Assembly (NCBI GenBank): GCA_947184155.2
Contig: CAMXCT020001846.1
Coordinates: forward strand, 498,021-562,020
DNA from: Cladocopium goreaui
Lineage: Eukaryota; Sar; Dinophyceae; Suessiales; Symbiodiniaceae
Direction of reading: 5' to 3'
DNA: 64,000 nt
In this document: in pieces, positions 1 through 13,529 of the stretch
Layout: each line of letters begins with the position of its first letter
How positions within the stretch are numbered: position 1 is the first letter of the stretch
Program-made: the position numbers and the translations under genes
Notes under the pieces: model-generated
Database searches by the model: none
Told to the model about the DNA's origin: nothing
The model's input: the letters and a program-made list of their open reading frames with translations, nothing else

Positions 1-566
1 CCACATCACTTTTTTTGGGGGAAACAAAAAACATCAAATGATTGTGCAAATGTCCTATTTTTGATTATATATATATAGTTGTGTATGTTGGAGAGGTGAT
101 AGTGTTATTTATCTAGATTATTGAGTTATTGTATCAGATAGTATGTATTATTATGTCAGATATATGGTACAATTTGAATATTTTTGTTTCACATATATAT
201 AATATTATATATATAGTTTGTGATGTTTGTATTGATGCGTGGTTTATTCTGGAACATGATCAGGGTCATATATTATATATATATATCATATATATTCAAT
301 GGTGGCCAGAAGTGGCACATGCTGTGCCATAAGCCCCAGGAACCATTCATTTGGGGACTATTGTAAATCATCCCAAGCAGGGGTACATCATTCAAAATCC
401 AAGAATAGACCACAAATTGTGACTTGTTGATTCTGGGATTTTCTCATAATTTGTATATTGTATATATGTACTCTATTAATACGCCCCCCCTGGGCTGTTT
501 GATGAGGGGTGACTTTATCAATGTGATCCCAACGATAGATGTCTTGAACACTGCAGGATTTCTCAG
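1..566. other. AT-rich non-coding DNA at the left edge
   Basis: This stretch is rich in AT and TA runs (for example positions 60-80, 190-215 and 270-295). I see no exon-like segment in it. The first supported exon starts at 567 inside a reading frame, so this is most likely an intron of the AP2-like gene whose upstream exons lie outside the window. Confidence 0.5.
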
Positions 567-824
567 AAGCCGAGCTGGAAAGAACCTTCCAGGAGGCGAC
601 AGATGAGAACTTGTGGGAAAAAAAACCTCTGCAGCCATGTGGATTTGTTTAAATGAAATTCAACAACATTTATTGAAACTTCTACTTCTAGTAGACATGT
701 TGCATGTCAAAGATTTGCCGTTTTTCTTCTCTAATTTCCAAAGGTTTCATGGAGTTTCCATAAGTTTTTTTCCCCGAAACGCCAGGTTGTCACCTGGCTC
801 AAGGAGCAGAAATCCAAAGCACAG
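567..824 (+). CDS. AP2-like unit 1, C-terminal helix (exons 567-601 and 786-824)
   Basis: Exon 567-601 reads EAELERTFQEAT in phase after an AG acceptor and ends at a GA donor. Exon 786-824 begins AG|G, reads VVTWLKEQKSKAQ and ends at a GC donor. The pair aligns with the helix of the later units (LEASFQRAE then VTWLQLQ at 5267-6002). The strands of this unit must lie upstream of the window. Boundaries rest on phase and on the parallel structure of the other units. Confidence 0.65.
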
Positions 825-3800
825 GCCGAGCAGTTTTTTCTGCGACATATTTCGAAGTTCTTTCTTTGTAGTTCAAACATGATTGAAACATTTGTATTGG
901 GATATTAAGATTATTAAGTAGGGAAATCGACGGTACTTTAAGACACCACAGATGCTTTATGTTATGGATCTAATATAGAAGTGTATAATATAAGTATGAT
1001 TGAAATGGGCACATTTGAGGCTGACCAGAAACTGACAATTTCAACTCGATCCGCAGGGGATGAGAAAATGGGGGCCTTTTGTATCTGGGTGGTTCAACCA
1101 AGGCAAGTGATGGTTCACAAAAATTCTTGGTGCGAATTTGTTTGAATAAGATCTGTATACAGTAAATCATATATAAATCATTTAGGATCTGTATAAATCA
1201 TTTATAAATCATTTATAAATCATTCAAACTTCACAATTTTGACAGCTTTGATGATTTCTTTGAAAATTTCGTCCCCACAAGGATCCCTGAAATGTATTGC
1301 CGCCGTATCCCATGTTGATCCGTCACCCAAAAAACCCTGAGGTGCAGGACCCTGCGCCAGAAAGGAAGCGGACGATCCTTGATTCAACTCATGGGAAATC
1401 TTCGGGCGCATGATGATGCTCAAAGCGTGGTGGTAGGTGAACAATTAGCGTCATTTTAATCCATGAAGATTCAGTTGAGTACAATATAGTACAATATCAG
1501 AACCAACAAATATATCACGCAAGAGTTCTTTGCTTAGCCAAGATTCACTATGATACAAGTGACAAACATGAGGATATTGGCCAACCATGCAGCTTTTGAG
1601 CAAAAATGGTTGACACTGAGAGGTTTGAACCACAAGTTACAGGATACCAAAGGGGTACTTTTATGGACAAAGCAAGGAGAGTGGGTTCTACAACACAACG
1701 GGTAGGGATCGAACATGATGGAAACATCTTCAAGACTGTCTTGCACTTGTCCGGCCATGTAGTGGATTGAAAGATAAGGAGAAAGAGGAAGCAGGAACCA
1801 AAGAGCGAAGAAGCACCAGCAGAAGGCCCAGTGACTGGTTGATTATTCCAAGCAAACATTGATATGTTCGGTTGGGATGGGCCCCAAACACATGACAATG
1901 ATCAACAGGCGATCCCAGTTACTTTGTATACTCGATGTATCACAGGCATCACCTACTTACAAATGATTCCTGGCCTTTGCACATGCTCGGCTGTATGTTG
2001 AGGGTTTTTAAGGAATCAAAATTGGTCTGTCTGAAAATGGGGGGATACCTCAAAATGGTTGAAGAGGGGATAGGGATACCCTCTGGTAATTTAACGTAGC
2101 TATTGAAAATGACCATTAATAGTGGATTTTCCCATTAAACATGGTGGATCTTTCCATTGTTATGTTAGTTTACCAGAGGGTACTCCATTCTTAGACACAC
2201 CCAAGTGGATTCCAAAGGAGACCGAACCCCTGCCCTGTAACAGCGTCTGCTGTAGGCGCAGAACACGGAGCTCCGTTGGCTCCGTTGCCCAACTTCAAGG
2301 CACCTGAAAATGTGCCGGGAATCCACTGGATGCGCAGCGAGCAGTGCTGGAAAGCAGAGCCTCTGGGACGTCCAGTGGTTGGTATTTTTTGGTCAAAAAA
2401 CCCTCACTTTGGCGGTTTTGGGCGGTTTTGGGCTGTGGCAATTATCGGAAAATGCTGGAAGAGAAGGGATTTCTTTCCAATGATGTCACCCACTGAGTTG
2501 TGTTGGCTATAGTTCCACTTTTTTCGTAGAGATACAGTGATTTGGTTCCCTGGGATTATTAAAGGAGAAGATGTGTCCATTACCATTTTTTCCCATATTT
2601 TCCAAGTTCAAACATGACCTGCTGCGCTCTTTGGTGCGACAATTGGTCAACAGTCCTGTGGTTAGGCACCGAAGCAAAACACTTCGATTGAAGATGAGAA
2701 GCAGGCCGCCCAAGCACCCTCGAGTTGCTGATTTTGGTTGACTCAGTGGTGTTTTTTTTAATCATTTTTATTTGAGAAAAATAGGTTATTGAACCAAGAT
2801 GAAGCCGATTTGAGGAATCTATAATATGGGGGTTTCCTAGGCGGTACCTGCAAATCGTCCATTTTTAATCATGTTTATAGGATTTTCCATTTGACACCAT
2901 CTATTTTGGGGTAATTACCCCCATTGATGGAACCCCCCATATACATCCATATACTAGATATTTTCGAAAGATGGAAAGATTCCTGCCTTCTTGAGGTCCT
3001 TTTCTAGAGAATGACCGCAGGGTGGGCTGGGCGATCAAAGCTTTGTGTTCTTTCGTCCCGATGTTGGACTTACTGTAGAATTGTTGGGTGGTTGGAATAC
3101 TTATGAAATCAGTTGGCTTTCCAACCGCCCAACATTTCCAAGTAAGTGGTTGATGTAATTGTTGGGTGGTTGATTCATGATCAACATTTAGCCGCTATGC
3201 ATCAGGAAGCACAATAACTGAATGGTGCTTTAGCCGCTAACCAAGATGCCAACTAAAATCGCACACAAGGAAAAACAACCGGGAATCTGAAAGCTTTAAG
3301 TCTACAGATGTTTTTTTGGTATATACTGCCTGGTCATTTAATTTAACATAGCTATGGAAAAGATAATGTATGATGGATTTAATGATTTACCTATTAAACA
3401 TGGTGATGTTCCATAGATTTACCTATGAAACATTGTGATATATGGTGATGTTCCATAGATTTACCTCTTCAGCATGGTGATGATCGATTCCTGAGGCCCA
3501 TGGACCACTCGAAAGAAGAGCTGGAACGAGCCTTCAACGCTTCTTAGCTGCGCCAGCTGCCCATGTTTTTTGAAAGCCTGGCTGACATGTTTCCCATGAC
3601 TGGGGGTTGGAACATGTTGGAACACCATCAAAATGATGACTTGGGGAATTATGATCGTAGTTTGACTTTCAGAGCTGTTGAATGCGCAAGATTGCAAGAT
3701 ATCAAGACACTTGAATCTCAAGTTTCTTGATGCAGCAGCACATTTCATTGTTTGACCGTCGAGTTGACCTCTGCCGAACCCAGGAAGCTCGCGAGTGGTT

Positions 3801-6800
3801 GGAACGACAGAAAGCAACTGACAGCTGCGCCGGCCGCGCCGCGCCCGTGGTCCCCGTAGCCACGGCTGAGGTGCAAAGATGCCAAGGCAAAAGTGGGGAA
3901 CCGAAGGTTCTGGGGATATGGTAATTGAATGTAATTGAATGATGTTTGGAATCTGGGGATTGAAGTGATTAAAAAGTTGGGACCTGCCAGGCTGCCAGAA
4001 GGAACCATGTTAGACTATATTAAATGACGTTAAAGTTACCACAATCTCACTGGACTATGTCACTGCTGGTGGCTTGGCCGTGTCCCAAACACCAGGGGAT
4101 TTTCCAGCGGCAGCAGGTGACATGAAGCGTGGTCACAAAGGAATCTGCTGGACTCAACGGGCGTCTTGGTTAGGGAAGATGGGATGTTAGGGATGGTGTG
4201 TAACAGCAGACCTGTTCCGAAGTCCGAATTTCTCCGAAAAAGATGAGGATCAGGATCTGAGGATCCCCATCCTCATCTATCCTCATCTATCCTGGCAGAG
4301 GAGTAACATCTCAACATGAATCCTGCCCTGGGAGCTGAGGAGCGATGCTGGAAGGCGCAGTGTCAGATCAATGGCTCCAATCGACAGTTCAAGGTGAAGC
4401 CCAAAAACTCGCGGCTCGGTCCGGCTCGGGAGACATGATGTTTTTTCTCGGGGTATGGGATATGTTGGGTGTTCCCGGCACATTTTGGGGTAAAGTTGCT
4501 ATAAGTTGCTGAGGGGAAGGCGTTAGAGCGAATTTCTGGCTAAACATGGAGGAGCTCTCAGTTGCTATGATTGATATCTGATATATCTGAGGGTGGCCAT
4601 GACAACCGAGCCCCATAGATGATGCTTGAGTTGATAATGTTGAGATTGGAGAAGCTGTTAGGGAGCTGCGATGAGTTGCGCATCACAGGCTTTGGGACAT
4701 GGGGAGTTGTTGCGTATGATCCACATCCGCACCTGCCCGCATGATGGATTCAACATCGCCCATATAAGATCAATGTGCATCCACATGGTTACGAGGTTAT
4801 GATATCTTATGGCCATTGATGTGGAGTGACCGAGGGGAATCTAAGGTACCGGATGCCCAAAGGATATAACCCTTCCCCACCATAGGTGCGCATTCAAGCC
4901 GGTTCAAAGAGCTTGTGGAACCCAGCTGTTGGTATTCTACCCCCGCGCTTCACAACAGTTCGACTGCATGTTTCGGCAAGTTGTGCTGCAATTTAATCCT
5001 TGATCAATGAAAGCACATGGGGTGGGATAACCCTACTTTTAAATTCTATAGTTCTATGATATTCTATATAATACGTGTGCATGAACATTGAGAAAATCAG
5101 ATGTCTTTTGAATCTGATTCTTTGATTATCACTAGTGCACTTGTGCTGATTCCAAGAATTGGATGACCCAAAATCCATTGAAAAATCCGGAAGATTCTAA
5201 TCTCAAGGACCATGAAAAGGCAGGTGCAGGTGTCCTGTGAGATTCCCAGCCCCGACATCGCTCCAGGTCAAACGAAGCTCTTGAGGCATCCTTCCAACGA
5301 GCCGAAGCTTGGCCGCGCTTGGGGATGAAAGGGTCGAAACCACGGCTGACTCCTTGATCATTGGAGGAAAAGGCCGGACAAAACCATAAAAATGGGTGCA
5401 AAGGATGCGCATTCTTAAAATGTGTTCAAAACATATCTGGTTGGTGGTTTGGAACATTTTTTATTTTTCCATATATTGGGAATCATAATCCCAACTGACT
5501 AATATTTTTCAGAGGGGTTGAAACCACCAACCAGCATATGTAAATCGATTGTTGCACAGCCTCAAGCATGTGCGCATGCTTCAGTTGACTATGTATACTC
5601 CTGAGACCACTAGTCTGAGACCACTAGAAATAGTGCTCGCGGTTTCATATTTTTTTCCATGGGCCGGATGAATTATTTTCAGGGGGGCACTCCATGTTTT
5701 TGGGTCACATTTTCCATGAAATAAACATTCATTGGATTGGTTTAAGGGAAACTCTTAACCGGAAACCATGGCAAATTTACCATTAAATATGGGAGGTTCC
5801 TGTAAAATTTACCTTAAACCAATCAGAACCAATCCAATGGACGAGGACTGGGGGTAGCCCCAATGAAACATAAATCAACCATCCATCCATCGGGAACCCC
5901 CTATGACTCAGCCCAGGTCACCTGGCTTCAGCTGCAACGCGCCGAACGCGCCGAACCAGCCGCGGCCGCGGAAGCGTCGAAGGCTGTGACGCGGCGGAAG
6001 GCGCGGAGGCAGCTGAGGAGCTTTGAATGCCCGGAGCCGGTGAAGCTTGGGTCAACATAGTCCTTACAAAAATTGGGAAATATGGCTTAGATATATAATG
6101 ATATCCACCATAGATATCCTGGTTTCTTGCAGATATTGGATCTAAGCTGGGATATTATCCAAAATGCATCAAGAAGTGGCGTCAACCAGCAAAATAATGG
6201 GTTTAAACATCAGCACACATGACATTTGCTCCAAGCCATTGCATTGCTTCTCACAAGGGGAGGGGCAGCGGTATTATTTGGGGTGGTGGTAGCAACCCTG
6301 ACAATGCTTGGATGTATATAAATTTAAGTCGAAGCCCCATTTTTACACTCAGAGGGGATTTCAGTACTGAATATTGCCATGATTTACCACCAAAAATGAT
6401 GTGTAACCAACAATTGTAGACGGGGATATACTGGGATACAGCAGGGCCAAAATCCTTGGTAATCAAACCTTTGGAAAGGATAGGAATTCAAGAATCGACA
6501 TGGAGGGGGGTGAACCAACAAAAAATGGAAGGAAACGTAACCGACTCGTGAGGAGAAGTTTAATTCGATCTTTGCCATTTTGATGGCGGCAAATGTTACT
6601 ATGTGTATACATATGCTAGCCAGCCACAGAAAAAAAACACATGATAACACATGGTATCTCAAATTGGCCATGTATCATCATGAATCATTGCTTTTTGATT
6701 GGGGTATAAGTCAACGATTCAAGCCTGTGGGACCGCAGATGGGCTGATATGTTCTTGTTTGCAAGTGTGAATCATGTGAATATTGACATCTAATTACTGG

Positions 6801-9800
6801 ACTGCCCAATCGAGCGATCCACACCCAATTGAGCGCTCAATTGGATATGATTTTGCTCAGAGCATATGTATATATATATACATATATGTATGTGATTTGA
6901 TTAGTCACAACGGGAAAAAAAAACGTGGCTGTTGAGAAACCATCATGATGATGTATGCAACACACCTGGGGCGGTTCACCACCAAGACTGTGGAGGTATC
7001 ATGTTCGTTGATGAATGGTGTAAGCGCCAAACATGTGGATATGTAGATGATGTAACCCGAAATGACTGTTGCCGAATGCTTGGTAGTTAGGATTAGGACT
7101 GGTCGGACTGGGGTCTGGCGGTTGATGGTCGGCATATGTATTTATGCCAGAAATCATGGCTGGCAGATGCTTAATGATAAACATGAGGTCACAATAATGA
7201 ACATGAACACTATTTGGTGTTGGCCATCAACAAGGGATATAACCCATAAATTACGGTTGGTTGTTGGAATGGGGGTATGCCAAATGGCTCAAAAGGGATC
7301 ATAGGTGTCCAACATGGAAACCTCGTAATGCTGGGAGACCCAGTCCAATGATCGTCCCAATATAAGAAGGCCGCTGAAAAACTGGTAGGACTAGTCCCAT
7401 AATTGCGCCATTTATTGTGGTCTCTAAAGATAGTTTTTTTCCCATTTGCACCCATCGTATTCTCACTTAACCTTGCCACAATGTCCATATCTTCAATGGC
7501 CCACCCAGATACCTCCACTGCATACGAGGAAAATGGACCTGGCCTTGGTCATGGCCAATTTGAAAAACGAGGCATCAAAAATGCATTTTCCCCATTAGGT
7601 GGCCATTAGGAAGGCATCCCTCAACCCAGGTACCTTTCCAAGGTCCCTTGATGTCCCTAGGAAGGGAGTCTGTTGGGCCCGGCCCCAGCAATGCTGGTTC
7701 GCCCGCATCACGGACGCTGCGGGACGGAAGAGGTTCTGTCGCGTAAGGCCCAAGGACTATTCGGACGCTGGGAAAAAACTCATGGCTACTATGCAATCTT
7801 TGGCTATCTTTGAGAAAAAGTACCTACCCTCTGGTAAATAAACATAGACCCTGAAAATCACCAATTTTTAATGGAAACTAGTCTTCCAACCCCTATCTGC
7901 CAGGGTCTATGTTAATTTACCAGAGGGTAATGATATTTAAAATTATGGATGGGTTTTGGTTTTACGACGTTGTTTTCAATGGATTTATGTTTGCTTTGCC
8001 AAGCGTCCTTTATTTTGGGAGACGCCTTTTTCAGACCCTGACCCTAAGCCGCCCCAGTGGTCAACCAGCAATCCCCCACATCGCTGGTTGGTGCAGTTTT
8101 CCCCATGTTGTGGGCATGCATTTGGTGAAAGCATTCCATTTTCACCAAAATAAAGGATGGTTTAAGTGCATCCACATGGATATTAAACCATTAACTGGAT
8201 CCATGGATCCATTAACAATTAATACAATTATATAATGGTTTAATATCCAGTTAGTAGTATTCACCAATATCCATGGATAAAGAATGGGCAATGATGTCAT
8301 ACTACCAACTGGATCCATGGCGATGTTCCCTTAGGCCTCGCTAACGCACCCGGCATTTGTTTCGTGGGTATGTGTCCCTTCAGTGCCTTTGAACAGTCGG
8401 TACCCTTTGGCATTGAACATGGCAAGGGAAAACACAATTATCACTGACAGGAAAACCACCTCAAACAGGGATGTAAACATGAGGTTCCATGGCCGGATTG
8501 GGATCCAAGGGGTAAATCAATATGTTTATCAGGTGTCTTTTTTAGTAGCTTTAATCCGCATTTATTGTTGAAAAACAGGGAGATTGTGGCTACTCCTTGC
8601 TCAGGCATATATTGCTACCAATCAATGATTGTTTTTTTGTTAATTAAACACCCAATCCATGAGCCCTTCTTAGTTGTTGCTAGTGGTTCCCAAGCTCATA
8701 TAATTAATTATTATATATAAATGTAATTGACCATAAAAGTTTAATACCCAAGACATCCCAAGATTGGATCATGATCCATCATGGAAAGCTAATGGATTCC
8801 CCCTACCAACTGGCCCAATAGAATCCGACCCAAGAATTGTTGCGTGGTCACCGTCAGCAACTTCCCCAAGTGGCCAAGGACGAGAAGGTGCGGGAAGCCT
8901 TCAAGGCATGTGCTGAGTGGCTCCGCTTGCAGCGGGAGAAGAAGCAGATGCTTGGAACGAGCCTGATATCACCATGGTGAGTTCTCCTCCATAGGTTGGG
9001 AGAGTTTGCCCCTATAATTATAGGATATTATAGGTCTATAATGGTATATAACCACTTATAACTGGGTCACTGCACCCACCCCTTCACCGTCCCTGGTGGT
9101 GTGTGTCACGCGTTCACAACTAGCTCTACGATCCAACAAATCTCATCCCACTGGCAATGTGGTGTTCCATTCTCAGCCGTAGAAACCACCAAGAAATGAA
9201 TTTAAAACAACCCTGGCTTGGTTACCCCTTGAAGTTGTAATTATCCAAAATGAAATATAGTGACCTTATTCAATGAACTTCATAATCCCTTGTTTTTTTC
9301 CGAAAGGAGATTGCCTTAAATTGCACAAAATAGCATCAAATTACAAGATTTCATGGTGTTTCTGAAGCAACCCCCAACTTCCCAAATAGGTAGAAGAAAG
9401 GGTTCCAAAAAGTTGTAAATGATCTTTACCCCAACTTTCCATGATTGCACCTTTTATTCGATGTGAATATTAAACTATGTTTTCTTTATTTTGATACGGA
9501 AAACGCCATCCAAAGGGTGTGAACATTACCTAAAATAACCAGAATTGGAGCACACATTGAGTTGCACCCTGGAGCAGCTTTTGGAGCTGGAATTCTACGT
9601 GGGTTCAGCCTCAAGGTGTGTGAATTGTAGCACCTACGTTCGGTGTTCCACGGTAAATCAGGGTAACTTTAAACCGAAGGGTCACCAGTTCCACCAGCAG
9701 TCCGCCTTTGCCGAGGAAGGATCGAGAGCTGACGCAGGCATCCAAGAAAGGTCCGAGAAGGATAGTGAGGTCCGATGTGCCAAGGAAAAAGAAAAAAAGA

Positions 9801-12572
9801 AGACAGAGGCGGATTTTCTGCAGTGTTTTTGGGGTGAAGTCAGACTATACTATCTACGAATCTACTCTTACCTTGGGAGGTGATGATAATCATGATAATA
9901 TTAATGATATCTATATATTCTATAGTCCCATCTTGTTTACGCATAATAAAAATGGTTACCCCGGCAAATGTTCGCATCCTTCCCAACTTGAGAATTCCTG
10001 TGCTCAGGATTGGCCACACACTTTGTCTAGTTTCGTGCGCGATGTACAGATGCATCAGATGCCGACCGGGACATGGGACCGCATCATTCCACTCGGCCGC
10101 GGAGAAGGATGGGCATAGAATCTGTCAAAACCTGTCTTGAACATCTGAATGTGTCCGAAAATAGGATAAAATAGGCATAGGCTACCGCCAATCTTGATGG
10201 ATGGTCATCAGTTTCTCATGAAAATTGCAATTTTGGGGGGTGAATTCATGTTAATTCGTGAAAATTTGCGGCAACCCGCAATAGATGCATCAGACTTCTC
10301 ACCATGGTTGTAAATAGCATGGCTTCCAGTAAATGTTTGCCCCCAAGCCAGTGGCAGTAGGATCATATGCGGATCATAGGTGATTGAGGTGCCAGTGGAA
10401 GTGGGAGGATGTGATTCGCCAGCCCGGGGGGTGTCCCATTTCGAAGCGCTCGACCGTGCTCCAATGGGGTGTCGCTCCGAGAAGCAACGAACCCGAACGA
10501 AACGCGACCAGATTCTCCGTTGAAGGTCAGGAGGCTCGGCGATACTGATTTGTACTGCAGGTGGTTTCAGACAAGCCGCGAAAACTTGGGAAAGCTTGGC
10601 TTCCCGGCTTCCCAAATACATACCAATTTGGGATTCATAACTTGAGAGCAAAACGGTTACGAACAGCTGTTGGATGGGGGGTGGTTTCGCATGGAATTGC
10701 CTTACAGCTGTAAGAACTGATACCTTTTAACATGCCATGTCAGGTAAAGGGGCCACAGTCGGCTAGCAACACGATACAAGAATGAATGTGTGTTTGCCTG
10801 AAAACAGAGCCCCCTTGACTGTGATGATCATCATCTTCCTTGTTTACATTGCAAAAAACTCAGGCATTCCCTTTTTGAAGGACAAACCCTTGAGTGAAGT
10901 CTGGCAGATTTTCAGAGACTGAACAGTGCCATTCTGGTGAGGACCATGGAAGACCCGTCGTACGACTGTCGTTTGATGTGTGTTTCCGTTTTTGGGCGGT
11001 GTTGTGCCATACAACATCTGATGCGCCTGCGGTGCATTTCTTAAGCGTTTTCTATATCTTGCATGAGTGCCAAACAACAGCTGTCACGCCATGGTGACAT
11101 GGTGGCTCTGGGCACTTTGGTTGTGAGGGGTTCCCTGATGGTAGTAGCTTCGCCATGGGTCGCTCGTCACGCGAATTGGTTCACAGTGGACTGTCCTTCC
11201 GCCGGGCCCGAAGGACCGTCCATGCTGCATGCCTTGGCTCCACCGGGCTCAAAAGATGGCAGTTTGAACTTCGGAAGCTGGTGGAACAAATCTGGGTCAA
11301 CCCACTGGTTAGATATGGTTAGAATATCTATAATTCTATATATAGATCTTAGTACTTTGATCTTTGCATATCTTTGCTATCAATGGTAAGATGTACTATG
11401 TACATCTATGTGCTAACATGTACTAACTTAATTAGTGACCTTGTACTAACCAGATACAACTTAGATTGTTTGACAGGTATCTAAGAACCATGAAAGTGGA
11501 ACACACCAAAACGGTCCAAAACGTATGAAAGCAACGGCAAAACGAGAATCAGAAAGCAACATTGAATGGTGCGGCCAGCATGCAAGATCACAAATGGTCC
11601 TGTTGAGGGGACGTACTTGTGCATTGAGTATGCCACACTTGCCGCCTACATATACAGCACACAAAGCTAGATCTTCTGTGTAATTGTTGATTGCCGATTG
11701 TAGATAGATGCTGTAATTAAGTAGACAGATGGATAGATGGATAGATGGATAGATGATGATAGATGGATAGATGGATAGATGGATAGATGGATAGATAGAT
11801 AGATGGATAGATAGATAGATAGATAGATAGGGGGAGAAGTGGAGAAAAGTCGTTATTTTTGCAGTAGAAACATAGAGAACAGAGATGCATACAGCTTTGC
11901 CTAGTGATGGTAGCTTCGCCCCAAAGATGCGTCCCTTGCTTGTGCCATCCGCTCCGAACAATGCCGGCCGCAAGACACGGTGTTGGTCCGGTTGTAAAGG
12001 GGGCAGCCTGCGCAGCCACAGATCCGCCAACTTGACCCATGCGAGAATCCTGAATGATTCCGACTCCCGTAACATTGGCAACAGAAACTCTTCTACTTTG
12101 AAAGGTATGTTATAAAATGTAATATAATATATATATATATGCGTGTTACCTATATATATATATGTATATGTGTGTGTGTTTGTTATATATATATACGTAT
12201 ATGTGATTATATATGTATGTGTGTATGTATGTGATGTAATGTAATGTTTTGTTATGTAATCTAATGTTATGTTATGTTATGGAATGTGTGTAATGTATGT
12301 AATGTATGTAGTGTATGCAATGTATGTAATGCATGTATATGTGTATGTAATGTAAAGTAATGTATGTAATGTTACGGTATGGTATGGTATGTTATGTATG
12401 TATGTACTGTATGCAATGTATATATATATATATATATAATGTATGTAATGCAATGCAATGCAACGCAATGCAGTGCAATGCAATGCAATGCAATGCAATG
12501 CAATGTATGTTAGGTTATGTTATCTTATGTTATGTTTATGTTTATGTTATGTTATGTTATGGTATGGTATGG

Positions 12573-12605
<33 letters not shown>

Positions 12606-13126
12606 TATGTATGTTATGTATGTTATGTATAATGTATGTAATGTATGTAATGTAATGTATGTATGTATGTATGTATGTAATGTATGTATGTATGTATGTA
12701 ATGTAATGTATGTAATGTATGTAATGTATGTAATGTATGTAATATGTATGTAATGTATGTAATGTATGTAATGTATGTAATATGTATGTATGTATGTATG
12801 TAATGTATGTAATGTATGTATGTATGTAATGTATGTATGTATGTATGTAATGTATGGTATGTATGTATGTATGGTATGTATGTATGTATATGTATGGTAT
12901 GTGTATGTATGTATGTATGTATGGTATGTATGTATGTATGTATGTATGTATGTATGTATGTATGTATGTATGGTATGTATGTATGTATATGTAATGTATG
13001 TATGTATGTATGTATGGATGTAATGTATGTATGGTATGTAATGTATGTAATGTATGTATGTAATGTATGTAATGTATGTATGTATGTATGTATGTATGTA
13101 TGTATGTATGTATGTATGTATGTATG

Positions 13127-13157
<31 letters not shown>

Positions 13158-13494
13158 TGTATGTATGTAATGTATGTATGTAATGTATGTATGTAATGTA
13201 TGTATGTTATGTATGTTATGTATGTTATGTTATGTATGTTATGTATGTTATGTTATGTATGTAATGTTATGTAATGTTATGTAATGTAATGTTATGTAAT
13301 GTAATGTAATGTAATGTAATGGAATGGAATGGAATGGAATGTAATGTAATGTAATGTACGTAATGTAATGTAATGTAATGCATTGGAATGCAATGCAATG
13401 CAATGCAATTTAATGCAATGCAATGGAATGTTATGTTATGTTGTGTTATGTTATGTATGTATGTATGTATGTGTGTGCGTGTGATTATATATAT

Positions 13495-13529
<35 letters not shown>

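Noticed and set aside
10208-10651. 147-residue minus-strand frame
   Set aside because: The plus strand holds AP2-like unit 5 in phase here, and the minus frame shows no recognisable pattern.
12277-13157. Met-Tyr-Val-Cys frames of 70-113 residues
   Set aside because: They are translations of the ATGT simple repeat.
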